DNA of 64,000 bases from Xiphydria camelus (GCA_963678675.1 OY783199.1:3913501-3977500); one strand, 5' to 3'. Shown: positions 12,341 through 25,065, counted from the first letter of the stretch. Notes: generated by a model from the sequence alone, not told the origin. Translations and numbers: made by a program.

Positions 12341-13942
12341 TCCTTCTTCCCTCCGAGGAATTTCGATGTGGAAGGACCTTCCGAAGGCCGCGAAGAACAT
12401 CCCTCAGATTGCTTCAAGTGACTCCCTGACTCACCGAATACGAAAACGTCTCAAATTCGCCGAAGTAATGACGCGTTTCCAGAATGAACTCCCCCGAATA
12501 ATTTCACGACGCGATCGTCGATGCATCATCCCCGCGGGAGACCCGCGCGATCCGCATGCACCTTATAGCGGCAAGTCGTTCTTCCTCGCTGTCCATTATA
12601 GTTTCGTCTCATTGGTATTTCCGTCGAACGGACGCCTATTATGTTCCGCCGTTTGTATTCCCATTTTTATCCCTAGCCTGCAGAGTCTCTCGCGCTTATG
12701 CTAATACCGCCGAACAGGGGCGACCCTCCGAAGCCCGGCACCTCGTTCATTGCCCCGTTCAAGACTTTGATACGTCGACGATGATGATGAAGTGCCACAA
12801 CGAAGCTGCGATAAAGTGCTGATCATCTAGCGATGCTCTCTTCTTAAAACTGTGATACTCATACATACGAGACGATCAGAAGGCGTTTCAAGAGACTAAT
12901 CGGACATATGGTTGAACGCAAAGGCAACGTGGAAACCGACGGTGAACGACATGCGGACGGTATTCGTGCGATACGACATAGACACGTATCGTGAGTACAC
13001 ACTCCGTCAACGCGTGTACATATGTAGTACAACGTTTCGAGTAGCTTGTACACATGTGTACACGCGCATGTGTAGCTGCTATACGGACGGTAATGTGTGA
13101 TGTGCATTCGTGTGTCTGTAAGCACGTATAATTGGAGGGGGAGGTGTCGTGTCCTCCTCGAAGACTCTTTATAGAGAAATAGTAAGGAGAAACGATGTTC
13201 TACCTGACTCGTATTTTTTTCTATCGTTTCCAAGGGAATCGAAATATCCGGAGGGCACATCGACGTGCCAGGGGTTGCTGTATCTCGCGATTGGAAGGTC
13301 GGGGAAAGAAATGTTTCCAATAAAAATTGTAGAGCTAGGTATCGCAATCCGCCAACTTTTATTGGAAATATTTTTGTCTCGCACCCCGCTTGATCGCTAG
13401 ATGTGCCGATTTTTCTGTTTCGCTTCGATCCGAGCGAGAAAAACAGCAGCCGGCTGTAATTTTTCCTATGGTTTTTATATTCTACGATTATTTTCTCCGT
13501 GTCGACTCCAGGGTTCTACGGGGACTCCCGTACATCACTGGCGACGCCCGGCAACGATCGACGATCGTCCGGCATCGTCGGATCGAATGAGAGCCCCTGC
13601 GCGAACACCTGAATACTTAATAAACGGATAAAATTAACATTAATAACGACTGTGTCTGTGTCCGATCTACATCTTTTCCGAGGACAAACGCGTCCTCTAG
13701 TCGCACATGACACCTCCCGAAGGGTACACCGTCCACCTCCACGGAAAAGCGCGCTCCGGTCTCGGCGAACGACCTTCACCCACGAGTTTCCGCATCGTTC
13801 CCCGCTCCTTCATCCCTCTCGCCACGGTTCCTCTGTCTTCCCTTCCCGCCGTCCGATTTTCCCGCATAATCGCGTCACACCGAGAGGTCGACGAAGAAGA
13901 GCGACGAGGTTGGAGGATCCGTCGCGAAGGAAGTCGAATGGT
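12341..13942. other. Noncoding spacer between the inotocin receptor and the bHLH gene
   Basis: The frames here are short and overlap on both strands, and none shows a recognisable domain or phase-matched splice sites. The last few hundred bases probably contain the promoter and 5' UTR of the bHLH gene. Nothing else could be identified. Confidence 0.5.
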
Positions 13943-16900
13943 ATGGAGAACGCCGACGACGAGTATCAGCCTGAATTCGCGAGGAACGAGGTATGCGTGA
14001 ATTGTTTGATGCAGATCGATCATGGAGGAGATCAATTTAGAGACTATTTTTCGTCGTAAACCACCAATATAAGTCACCTCGAAGGGAGACCCCGCAATTG
14101 AGTTGGCCCCTGTTCGCTACCATCGCAGTGGCAACCGGGGGCCAACTCGAGAGCGGCGTCTTTCCCCCGGCGCTATCCTGGCAAACGCGGAAATGCAACG
14201 CTCCTCGCTTCGCAGTCCGACAACGACAGCAACGACGAGGACCACTCGCGCTCGCCCGTCCTCTTAGACCTGGACGAGAACACGAAGCAACAGCAACAGA
14301 AGTACCGACGCCCGTCGCCGCTGCAGCAGAGGCCGGGCCATCAGGTGTCGCCGAGTTCCTCAGTGCAGACGCGTTCCGTCGTAGTAGCGACCGGTCAGCG
14401 TTCGTCTCCGACCGCCAAGGGCCAGGTATCCGCGCTGACGCAAAAGGCGATAGGTGCGTATGATTTTCAGAGTTCGATCTTTGAGCGTTTCGTGTTCCTC
14501 GACTTACGAATCGAACGGAACCATCCCTTCGGGGTTTCCGATCGCGCTTCCCGCAGGCGACTCATCGGTGATCCGTCGGCAGCCGCTGAGGAAACGCTGG
14601 CAGGACGCGAGCTTCGAGCCGCGCCCGCAAACTCCGGAAGGGGTGTTGGTCATTCGGGTGCCGGAACCGGAAGTCGTCGGGCCCCATCCGCATCTGGAGA
14701 TCCTGCACGAGACCAACATCAAGCCCGTGCAACGGGAGCCGTCGCAGACGGAGAAAGGTGGGTGGAAGACACGTGAGTTCGTTTTCTTTTTAATATAGAG
14801 TGTTCTGAGATTTGGGTGAAGTGGAGCCTGAAGAGAAGAATCGTTTGCTCGAGTGTGGTACGAATCTGTGTCGAGAATTATTATGCGTCGCAAGTGAAAA
14901 ATACATGGAGAATATAGATCGGTAAAAAATCATGGGAAACTAGTCCATGAATTTTTACAGTTATCCCAGTAACAGGGATCCTCGAGGTCAAACATTGAAA
15001 TTTTTAATAGGCCACATTGTACTTTTTACAGTTCGTAATAGTATAAACATCAGTTTATGCGGTAAAATTTACCAATCTCCTGATAATGTGCGTCGGTTGT
15101 TTATGGACTTATACTGCAGCAAACTGTAAAAAGTACACTGTGTCTATTAAAAAATTCAATGTTTCACCTCGAGAAGCCCTGTTACAGGGATTCGCCGTAA
15201 AAATTACTAATCCTTTTTCTCCGTGTACTGTATGAGGCTAAACTTACTCGTCAGAAAAGAAACTTGAATTATTATCACCTCATTATTTATTAATGTTTGA
15301 CCTATGTCGATATAAGACTTTATTGTAGATGAAAACGTAATCTTCAAAAAAGTAATATACAAATATGAGTCAAAAGCTCATAGGTAATGAGATACTAGTG
15401 ATTGAAGTTTCTTTCCTGGCGACTAAGTTTAGCCTCATATGTTATATAAACTTGAGGATAATTCTGTGACTCTTGTTGCAATATCATTGCACAATTTTCG
15501 TCGGAAAAAATCTCTCGGTGTATTTCCTTTGCACAACTCATGAGATGCCTCGAGCGTTACCCATATGTATTATCTATTTTTTTTTTATCAAACACGATAC
15601 ATCCAACCTGGCGATTCAGACGTAACAATGCAACGATACCCCATTAAAAGTTTCTCACTAAAAGTAATTTTAGAATACAATAACGCCTCCCCAAGGAAAA
15701 AGTTAAAAGAGAGTAACAAGGGAAACGCGCGTTTACGCAATGGTCCATTTATTGAAAGCTCTCGAGTCAGTACAAAGGACTGCTAAGCCTGATCCTCGGC
15801 TTCTCGACGAGAGCCTTCCCGTAACGACGCGCCACTTCCTCCTCCAGCATCCTCGTACGCAACCTGCGCCCGACCGGAGTAGCGCGCAGCTTCTCGTCTC
15901 GGTCCAGGCCGATCTCCCTAGTCAGTTCGTAAAGAACGGCGTCGCGAGGAGCCTTACTCCTCGCAGTATACGCCGTGGCAATCCTCCGCTTGGCCCCGCT
16001 CCTTTTACCAGGATGCGCTTGTCCTCCGTTGAATATTCGATTGAGATTGATGCCGAAGAAGTTCTTCCTGTGGCCTTGGCAAGCAGCATCCGGTCCTCTC
16101 TTGCCGAGGATCTGAGCGAAGAAGTCCATCAGCATCTGCTTCAGTCCACCGTCTCTCCTCGGCGAAGGCTTCTCGTCTTCCTGCTCGGAGATGGTCTTCG
16201 ATTTCTCTTCGGGAATCTCCTCGGTCTTCAGTTTCTCTTCGGGAATCTTCTCGGTCTTCGGTTTCTCTTCGGGAATCTCGTCGGTCTCCACGCTCACCTC
16301 TCGCCAAGGGTAGGCAACGACGGAGCGATCCACGCACCCCTGAACCCGTTCCCATGTGAATTTCTCGGGGGAACGAAGCTTTTCCGGTGCGACAACTTCC
16401 GCCGCGGGGTTAGATCGGAACAGGGGTTCGAAAGAGGTCCCGAGGGAACACTCGGAGGTGGAAATACTCGAGTAGGACACCAGCCCCATTTCTACGGAAC
16501 GTTGATCGAAGTCGAGCTTCTCGCGTTCGCTCTTACTTCCGTATATCGACTTCCGCGGCGACGCAGTCGTCGGGCGCGACGATCTTCCGGTGCTCGCGCG
16601 GTCTTCCGCGACGCTTCGGTGGCCCTTTTCATTGGCCTTGTTCGAAAGCTTCGGCAGCACGTAAACGGTGGTCATCCGCTTGCGCAAATGCGGTAGCGGT
16701 TGGCGGAAGTAATAAGCATCGTTCAGCCTGGTACCTAGCGGTAGAATGTTTCTTTAGAGGGATACGTCTCTTCAGCGAGGTCGAGGGGGACCAACTAACC
16801 TTTACGACTCGCTTTCATTACCGATTTAATTCCTCGAGCTACGAGGGATTTTTTTTCGCGTATTTGATTAGTCCCGACGCATAGTCGTCTCGGATTTCCG

Positions 16901-17722
16901 CCTGGTCTCGCTTAAATACATTTCTGACTACTGCTGCGTACTGAGAATTTATTTAAAGTATAATCGAGGAATTGGCGAACTTCAACCGCGCGTCAATGGA
17001 CTGACAAACACATGGGCATGTATCGATTTCGAGTGTTTTGCATGCAGGTGTCCCATTAGTCATCGCACACACAAGTCTGAATTTTCCCTTCCCTTTTCAG
17101 AAAATATAAACCCCAGGAAGAGGATAGGCATTTACCTATTTAAAAAATCCATACGTCCCAGACGAAGAGATAAAAGGAACTGATTTATTAAAGACTCGTA
17201 ATCCTCGATCGAGTTGACTAGACTGCAAGATTTAATCATCCCCCAAGCTGAACGAGGATCCTATCTCTCACTGCAAATACATGTGCAAAGAATCCATCCT
17301 TCACTTTCTCAATTACAGATTACAAAAAGTCCGCATGCGATCGCGAGCGCACGCGAATACGCGACATGAACCGTGCCTTCGAGTTGCTGAGGTCGAAGCT
17401 GCCGATATGCAAACCCCCTGGGAAGAAGCTCTCCAAAATTGAATCGCTCAGACACGCCATAACTTATATTAGACATCTACAGAGCATCTTGGAGCCACAG
17501 TACGCCTACACACACATCCCCGGTATATCCGAGAGAACGGCGTACTACGGCCCGACTGCAGCGACTGCACCGTCTCTCCCCCTCGTGCAGCAGCAGGATG
17601 CGAGGTGGAACGATTCGTTTGAGTACTACCGCTACGACTATCACTCTTCGCTGGTGCCTCCGCCTCCACAACCGTCGCTGCCGCCGACCTCGTCTTCGAC
17701 ACCCTCTTCGGCACCCTACTGA
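13943..17722 (+). CDS. sage: bHLH transcription factor, sage-like
   Basis: This is a basic helix-loop-helix protein expected to bind E-box DNA in the nucleus as a dimer. Four exons join in phase: 13943-13990, 14129-14453, 14557-14757 and 17319-17722, giving about 325 residues. The N-terminal 190 residues are low complexity and rich in Gln, Ser and Pro. The bHLH starts at about residue 192: the basic region is [16 protein letters not shown], helix 1 is [11 protein letters not shown], a Pro/Lys-rich loop follows, and helix 2 is [20 protein letters not shown]. The tail is rich in Tyr, Pro and Ser. As far as I recall, the basic region and KxSKIESLRxAI helix resemble Drosophila sage, a salivary-gland bHLH, more than the Twist or Atonal families; Mesp-like is the alternative. 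The first ATG is the least certain part. The 2.6-kb last intron hosts a gene on the opposite strand. Confidence 0.75.
14944..15210. repeat. Large imperfect inverted repeat in the bHLH last intron
   Basis: The left arm contains GTAACAGGGATCCTCGAGGT and ACTTTTTACAGT. The right arm near 15122-15190 carries the reverse complement, ACTGTAAAAAGTAC followed by ACCTCGAGAAGCCCTGTTAC. The two arms enclose about 90 bases. It has no ORF and is probably a foldback transposon relic. Confidence 0.65.
15231..15440. mobile_element. MITE family C, copy 1
   Basis: The ends are inverted: TATGAGGCTAAACTTACTCG on the left and CTAAGTTTAGCCTCATA on the right, about 210 bases apart. A second copy lies at 47295-47505. 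It carries no ORF and sits in the last intron of the bHLH gene. Confidence 0.7.
15767..16818 (-). CDS. Unrecognised nested gene with acidic/lysine-rich repeats
   Basis: I do not recognise this family. A long frame on the minus strand (16734-15767) lies inside the last intron of the bHLH gene. A tiny first exon, 16818-16800 (ATG plus six codons and one base), joins through an intron of about 65 bases with GTTAGT and CTAG sites in the correct phase. The product is about 328 residues and begins [18 protein letters not shown]. At about residues 155-187 there are three tandem copies of an 11-residue unit of the form IPEEKxKTExx. The C-terminal third is basic, with [13 protein letters not shown] and [15 protein letters not shown] segments. 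There is no signal peptide or membrane helix. AATAAA lies 14 bases after the stop on the minus strand. Confidence 0.65.
16195..16290 (-). repeat. Coding tandem repeat (IPEEKxKTE units)
   Basis: Three 33-base units in tandem encode IPEEK-P/L/S-KT plus two or three variable residues inside the nested minus-strand gene. Units differ at several bases, so the array is not a fresh expansion. Confidence 0.75.
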
Positions 17723-18257
17723 TCGTTGTCGAGTGCACGAATGGTGCGAATGAATCCCTTGACTCGTTCTAATGTTATGCATGTAAGACTTTAAAGAGGA
17801 CACTAGCGAGTTCGTGTTCACCGAAACTTTGGGTGAAACTGCCTTATTAGTGAAATTCCAGCACAATTACAGTAAAATTACGGTTTTTTCACCAAAAATT
17901 CACTGCAATTTACGGTTATTTTGTGCAAATTTCCGGTAAATATTTAGTAACGAATTTCGGTAAAATATCGGTAGTTTTCGTGACATTTGAGTTTCAGTAA
18001 CTAAAAAGTAAACCGGATTTTCACCAAAACCTCTTATCTCACTAAAGTTACATTTTGATAAATGTTTAGCGAGCGCTTTCGGTATATTTTTCGAGAAAGT
18101 TCGGTAAAATTAAAAATATTCGACGAAAAGTACGTCGAAACCGCGCACAAGAGAAAACTGTAAATTTCAGTTACTTTTCAGTGAACGTGAATCCGTCAGT
18201 GGAAAGATCGGTACTCTCTCTCATAGTTTTGGAAAGTATTCCTCAACTTTCGTACTG

Positions 18258-18263
18258 AATAAA
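18258..18263 (+). terminator. Candidate polyadenylation signal (bHLH gene)
   Basis: AATAAA lies about 535 bases after the bHLH stop codon on the plus strand. Assignment to this gene rests on position only. Confidence 0.4.
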
Positions 18264-18314
18264 CGCTGGGTTTGGTATTTGTTAATGAATTAAACGCAAG
18301 ATTACTGAAATAAC

Positions 18315-18320
18315 TTTATT
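18315..18320 (-). terminator. Candidate polyadenylation signal (RGP1)
   Basis: TTTATT on the plus strand reads AATAAA on the minus strand, about 170 bases after the RGP1 stop codon. Confidence 0.5.
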
Positions 18321-18487
18321 GCTAATACGTATAGTACAACGAGGATCTGTTAATAACTTATCTTACATATAGTGTAACTCATTTTCGCATCAGCAAGCGA
18401 AATCATTCTGCCATTCTCCTTTCGTAAATACACTGCGTAAAACCATCTCGTATTTACAAAAGTCAACGAAATACCGCCGTATAGCGT

Positions 18488-20040
18488 TTATATGACGATG
18501 CTGTACTTCGTCTGCTGCGCGGTATTCGGGGGAGTGGTTGCGGGATACACGTGCAGCGGTAGATCCCAAATCATGGTTTCGACGTCCAAGCTGGAAGGCC
18601 CCTGCCAGTCCAAGGTGGCGTCGTTCGGCATGTCGACCAGCTTCGTCATCGTGACGAATTCGAAGTGCAAGCGCCACTTGAGCGTCACCAGGTCCGTGGT
18701 GAAATCCGGCGTGACGTGCAACGGTATCGGCAACACCAGCTGCGAGTACTCCAGACCCAGGCAGACCTCGTGGTGTTTGTTGTAACTGGCCAGGGCCGGC
18801 GCAGACGCCTTGCCGCGTCGGTACTCCTCGGCGACGTGCTCCTCCGATTGCAGCGAGACGGAGACTTGGGCGCAGGAGACGGTCGCGTTCGAGAAGTCGA
18901 AGGTGCCGACGACGTCCTCGCCGAGCTTGTAGGAATTCTTGAACAGACAGAAGCGAACCACCCGTCCCCGACCGTTCGTCACGTTGTAGAAATTCGGACT
19001 GCGTCTCGCGGTGAGGTTCTGCGGAGAAATCGAAATTATCACTCGCAATTTTCGCAATAACTTTAACGTCTGGGAAGAAATATATTGCGTTGCGCTGAAA
19101 AATATACCTGAAGAGTTTGAAGCGCGATGTCCAGCGGGGTCTCCTTGCGACGAGTCTCCGCGAAGGGATTGTTGGGACTCAAATCGACGCTATCGTTGCA
19201 CGGCGTTATTTCTGGGAGTTCTGTGGAGAACAATTCGGAATATCGCGATGTGGAAAGTCGCCGATTTAATTCATGCGCTATTTTAATCAAGGAAACGTGG
19301 GACTTTTGAGTTTATTAATTCCTACCACTCAAGGAAAGTACTCTGAACGGAACACGTAGTAGCTGGATGGAACTATTGACCCTCTGCGTGCCAATGGTGA
19401 TTTTGTAAGAATACTTGACCGCCTGTCCTCGGTAGGAAGGTGGAGCATCGCTCGGAATAGTTTCCCTGTACACATCTGTGACATACGTGAAACATGTCTT
19501 TATTTCATTACCTACACCAGGGTCGATTAAAACTCACAGGTTTTGCTCTCTCCAGGCGACAATCGCAAATCGCAGAACAGTATCTTTGGCTTGGTATTCA
19601 TGACAGCGTGTCCACTGTCTCGCTGCCAGGGTGCAAATGTGGTGTCTGAAATGGAATATTTACCGATAATTCAAATTTATAATAAGAACGAGCGTGATTA
19701 CTTCGTCCAAATGGCAATCTTACCTGCATTTATCGCTGCTAACCTCGAGATCGAACCCAGCCTCTCCGTAAGTACCGCCTTCCCGTTCGTAGAACATTGG
19801 CAGTGCACTTGAGCGCTCGCCCATGCGAGACACTCGAAAAAATCGCTGTGAGTCGACACAGGGAAATCAATTTTACACGGCTAGATGACACAGAATAATT
19901 ACACGACCGAAAACCCACCTGTGGCTCTGCGATATCTGATGAATCGGATTGGGGGGATTGCTGAAAGTGACGAGACACTCCACTACTTCGCCGGAGAAGT
20001 ATACGGGACCTCTGATCAGCTTCGCTATTATTTCGATCAT
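18488..20040 (-). CDS. RGP1: RGP1 homologue, Rab6A-GEF complex partner protein 2
   Basis: RGP1 with RIC1 forms the guanine-nucleotide exchange factor for Rab6 at the Golgi; the fold is arrestin-like. Six exons read on the minus strand join in phase: 20040-19919, 19845-19724, 19645-19538, 19475-19326, 19220-19108 and 19018-18488. They give about 381 residues, close to the roughly 390 of the human protein. Family marks are the start [47 protein letters not shown] with [35 protein letters not shown] followed by [11 protein letters not shown], and [12 protein letters not shown]. The start agrees with the family N-terminus. The gene converges with the bHLH gene downstream. Confidence 0.92.
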
Positions 20041-22332
20041 TCTACTCGCCAGATCTACCGATGACAGTTCGCGTGGGAAGAAATCGCAAGAATACCCTTA
20101 GATATATAAATTTCGCCTTGCTCGTATCCAGTATGAACGGAATAATGACATTTTATTTGAATAATCGCGGAAAAGAGTTTGAATTTACAGAATTTAGGTA
20201 ATTTTACGACATTGCAGTGACATAAATGTCACTGCATGCTTGACGATCGCATATGTTTACAATACTGTAACGTCAGCTGTAACACCTGCAACCATATGAT
20301 TTTACGTTATTATACATATCAAAAACATTAGTCTCTACTTCAAGAAGCGCCTCTACGAAGGAACTGCAATGTCAATACTCTTTCGCATCCTTCCTCTGCC
20401 GGTCAAACATATTAATTTACTCCTTTTTTTATTTTTTCATAACCCTCGTCTGCTCTCGTTATTTTCTTATTAATCTTTATTCCATCGCTTAGATGTGCAT
20501 TGCATTTAATGCCAGAATGTAGTCTAATCTCATTTACGTCGCTGTGCAAGCATAATCGTCGCGTTATGCAGGTATAACGCCGATGCTCCGAATATAAAAA
20601 TATCTTCGATACCGGTATTTCTAATTGTTTTTGTAAAATAAATGACGGAAGATAATCGGAAAAATATTTGGACGATAAAAGTGCTGCAATGTGATAATAT
20701 TATAATTACGATTCGTATATTAATGAATGGATATCGCTGTGAAAGTTCTGAAAATCATTCATAACTTTTAAATTAATCGTGTGTGCAACGTCTGTCGTAT
20801 TTCACAGATATGAATTGACCACTGAGATGGGCGCCGTGGCGCTGCGGCTCGTGTGTGCTCCGTGTCGGTATAACCTTTAGTTGAGCGCTAGAACTCGTAC
20901 AGTGTAGAAGGGAATCTTGCGCTCCGTTTTTCGCGACTATCAAACTCTTCTAACTAATTGCTATAACCCATTATGATATAATCAATCTATTGGTGCTCTA
21001 AACTAAAGTGATAAGCTATTAATTATAAATGAGACTTTCCTAGAAAGCTTAAGCCCAATTCCGATTCGTGCCCTAACCTAAGATTTCGTAGTACAATATT
21101 TCGAAGCAACTACAATGAAATACAGTGTACACGCGATGTGTGTTCGATCCTGTGAATCATTTAAATTGCATTTACGAGATTTTTTTCATTAATTCGGTTT
21201 AATCAATATGGATTTCCATCCGTTTTGACGCATCAGTGATCGAAAGGTGAATATATTTAAAAATAAGAATTCACTTATGCCAGAAACAAACTAATTTTAC
21301 ATTTGGGTATTTTTTAATGCGAGCTCTTAACGTCTGTAGTATCCATTGGCATGATGTGTAATATGAATTTGAAATGAAGGATTGCAGACTTTTTTAACCA
21401 TTCGTTTCTTCATTTATGTTTTAGTTCAAATGAATCATTCGCATTCCTGAGGATTATTCTGAAATAGTGTGATGGTTTACCAATGATTAAAAGGTCAGTA
21501 CGCCTTTCAATAAACTCGAATCAATTGTGTTACGATTCTGAAAGCCTCCGACGCTGTCTCAAAGTTTTATTTCCTAACGATATATTCTTACGTGTTATAG
21601 AAGAACATCGTTGACGCATTTACGTACGGATTTCAACACCTCACCGATTTCGACGCCCGTCTGAATTTGACGAGGAGGAAGACGAGATCATCGTAGTCAT
21701 CGCTGGTAAGCCTCTACAATCAGATTTCCTCTATCTGGTTCCCAATGCGCACATGTAGCATTAAACATTGGCGCTGGATAGTTGTACATTCTATCTTTTC
21801 TATCCCCTACTCTTCTTGCGTGGCACAGTGACTTATTTGCAGTGAAATACAGTAGTTTGATATTTTAAAAGAAATTCTTCGCTTTGCTTCTACGCTAAAA
21901 TATTTGAGAATACGAAACAGTTTATTCCAGTCTAAAAATTGATTCCAAATTAGATGGCACTGATAACCTGAGCACCGGGCTCTTATATTACACGAAATTA
22001 AAGGACAATTATTGAGATCCTAAGAAACATATCTCTTCATATACCAAAGTTTTACGTTTCACTGAAAATATTCATAGAGTACGACATATGCCGTACAAAG
22101 AATTTATTCCTTCAAAAGGCTGTATATTTTGTTTCAAAGTTACGTTAATGTATGCATTTGAGCTTCCACGTACATTCAAACTTCAAATTTCACTGCAATT
22201 TCTCTCCATAGAGTACGGCATACATCGTTCAAACGATGAATAAAAGCTGTAATTAAACAACGATTTAAGTTAGCTAGGACCGCAATAGGCGGATGAATGA
22301 GACAATTTTGCAGTCGAACATTCAGATAATAT

Positions 22333-22408
22333 TTAACACGTTGACTGCATTATCACAGCGACTTCCGTTCAGATACTCAATTTTTTGTTACCGCAGTCAA
22401 GGTGTTAA
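22333..22408. mobile_element. Short inverted-repeat element
   Basis: TTTAACACGTTGACTGC on the left is answered by GCAGTCAAGGTGTTAAA on the right, about 40 bases apart. The size and terminal repeats suggest a very short MITE. Confidence 0.55.
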
Positions 22409-24819
22409 ACGATATTTGAACGCGTAAATATATAGAGAATTTTCTTATGGATTTAATTTTCCAAAGCTATTCAATTTTATTATCTCACATTTGAATATTG
22501 AGATCGCTTGTATGTGCGACATTGGTCATTGTATTTATATCAAAAGTCTTCTTCCAAAGGCAAATAGAAAAATAATATTTAACGTCTATTATATTATAGG
22601 TATTATAATATTGTATATAATTTTTCAAAACTATAACAATTGGAAATTAAGATCGCTTATATGCGACAGTCATGATTACAAGCAAGTTAAGAATGCTTTT
22701 AGTGCTACTTTGAAGCACATATTTTAGCATGCTTCTCCGTGTGTCGAAGTTTTAAAATTCAAACTCGCTGCAAAATCTCTCTATACATATGTAGATAGAG
22801 TACGACGTACATTGCTCGACGAACCTCGTCAGCGGGTTCTAGCGACGATTAATGCCCGAAGTAAACAACGAATTGTTAGTTACGCGAAATAAACTGATCC
22901 TCGAGTGTATAAGATCTGAATACTGAGTCAGCTAACAGAGAATATTCGTGCTTGTACATTTTTAAAAGATCTTAATTCGGTTAGTTCACATTTTTACTGA
23001 AAGCACAAAGTAGCTTCATTATACACGTACAATACATCCATACATAATTATTGAATTTATATTGTAAACAAATTATTATACAAAATTTTCTTGAATTCTT
23101 GCGAAATATAATTTGACTTTGCTTTTTATTACACTTGAGAGAATCTAACATTCAAATACTTTCCGATAGAATGACTCAGTCTCAATTACATAGAGTAAGA
23201 ATAATAGATAAGCGAATAAATGTGAAGGGATGGAAAGATATTTTCGATCAACGAGTCAGTATGCATACGGTCTTAGATTTTCAGAACTTCCTAAAAATAT
23301 AGATTCACATGATTGTTCTCTAGATTTATCGTATGCAATTTTCTGGAATCCGATGTTTGACGATTCCATTGTCTTACAGAACTTGCGCACTGCGAGGTAT
23401 CGGAAAGCTCTCATTTAAATCACGTTTTCTTCGAATTAAAATTAAACGGCGTATTTCTCTGTATTTCGGTTGTTATTTCATACTTCACAATAATATGAAA
23501 TCGTTCTTACATTTTCCACCAACTTTTACATTATTTTATCTACGACCGTTGGTTGGGCAATCGTGAAGTCGCAAACGCCACGTATCGTGGTGCATGGCGG
23601 TAAAACCTGCGGTTTCCCGTTGCCTGGAAGAAAGAAGAGAGAAGAAAGAAAAAAGAAGCCACCATAGTAGTTAAGAAAATTCTGTCACTCTGTGCCACGC
23701 ATACCCCGCCAGGATTGACGAATTTTCTTTTTCGAGCAATTCTCATTGTATTCCTGTATGGCTTCCTTCGCCGGACTGAAGAAAGAGTAACAGAAATACA
23801 ATGCGAGTTTCCGAGGAGAATTTTTGTACATGTCAATAGACTCCTTGCAATTCTATCCATCTTTCTTTCTCGTTAAGTTGACGTGCGGGATATCAAGATT
23901 AATCTTTCTTGGCTGATATTCGTGTTCATAAATATTTCGAAAATTTCTCCAACGATTTTATATTTCAATTGACAGCACAATGTAGTTTCATTACACGCAT
24001 ATTACTTTTTACTTTTGCTTTATTGAAATTCTCAATATAAATTATTTTGCATGCAACTTTATTATTCGGTTAGTAACTGAAGTGGTAATTGCATTTCTAA
24101 TATCTACATAAGATAAAAATTGTTATGAATATTTCTTGTCGATTTTCTCATAATCCGCATGCCTACTTAACATTTATATCTCTATTTCTCTCTATATTAT
24201 GAGGCAATATTGCCCATACCACTTTAACGTGGTTATACCTGTACATGTAGGTATATGTCTGTGTATGTATATGGGGCGTGAATTGCCCTAGTTGGCTAGG
24301 AAACCCCACTGTCTGAGTACCGCGGTTGCTTAGCTTTTTTTTAGGTGCATAGCTTATTGCTTGTCGAAAGGCAGGGAAATTCACAAACTTTTAAATGTGA
24401 CAAATAACGATACTTCCTTATAGTGGAAAGAATATAATAACATATTAAAAGGAAAAAGACCAAAAACAAGCCCACCCCTACATTATATTCGCGTTGCATC
24501 TCATTAAGCATCGTATCCGATCGTCGGCATCCGGGCTGACGATCGATGCAATGTTTTACATGACTTTATTATTCATTCACCCGCCATTTAAATTAAGTCG
24601 CCAATAATTTTGTTTGTTTCAGGTCTTCGAATTAATACCTATAACGTCTTCTCTTTCAGGAAATATAGATACAAGTCACTTTCCCGATTAGCCAAGTGTC
24701 ATAGATTTCTGTCAGTATGCAAACAGAATACTTATAACTTGTAATTGCAACTTGGTTATCAAAATCGTAATACTCTGTGATACTCTGTGACACTCAGGCT
24801 AACAGGCTTTGTTGTACGA

Positions 24820-25065
24820 AAAAGTTTTAATATATTTGCTTTCTGTTTCAGTTCATGGAATTTCATACGAATATAATTTTACTTTTTAGGCGAACTACGA
24901 CGAGTTCTTACTCGATAATGAGATCACTAATTATTCTGCTTTCTATTTCAGTTCATCGAGATTTTAATTTTACTTTTTAGGCAAACTACGATCATTTGTC
25001 ATGTCGAGAAAAGACCATTAATCTCTTAGCTTTATGTTTCAGCCACGAACTCGAGGTATTTTAAT
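24820..25065. repeat. Three diverged tandem units
   Basis: Each unit has a pyrimidine-rich TTTCTGTTTCAG-like stretch. In units 1 and 2 this is followed by GTTCAT and by TTTTACTTTTTAGGCRAACTACGA. Units start near 24820, 24920 and 25010 and diverge progressively. Confidence 0.6.

Larger units (their letters stand above)
17723..18487. other. Convergent 3' region between the bHLH gene and RGP1
   Basis: No gene was found. From about 17850 to 18130 the sequence repeatedly uses short GGTAAA, GTAAAAT and CGGTAAAATA words, giving a degenerate low-complexity tract. Polyadenylation signals for both convergent neighbours lie near its right end, at 18258 on plus and 18315 on minus. Confidence 0.5.

Noticed and set aside
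12333..12704. 123-codon plus-strand frame
   Set aside because: No recognisable motif, no splice partners and overlapping frames of similar length on the same strand.
15740..16696. 318-codon plus-strand frame with repeated [17 protein letters not shown] units
   Set aside because: It is the complement of the minus-strand gene; its repeats are the antisense of IPEEKxKTE units. The minus strand has a sensible start, a phased intron and charged soluble composition.
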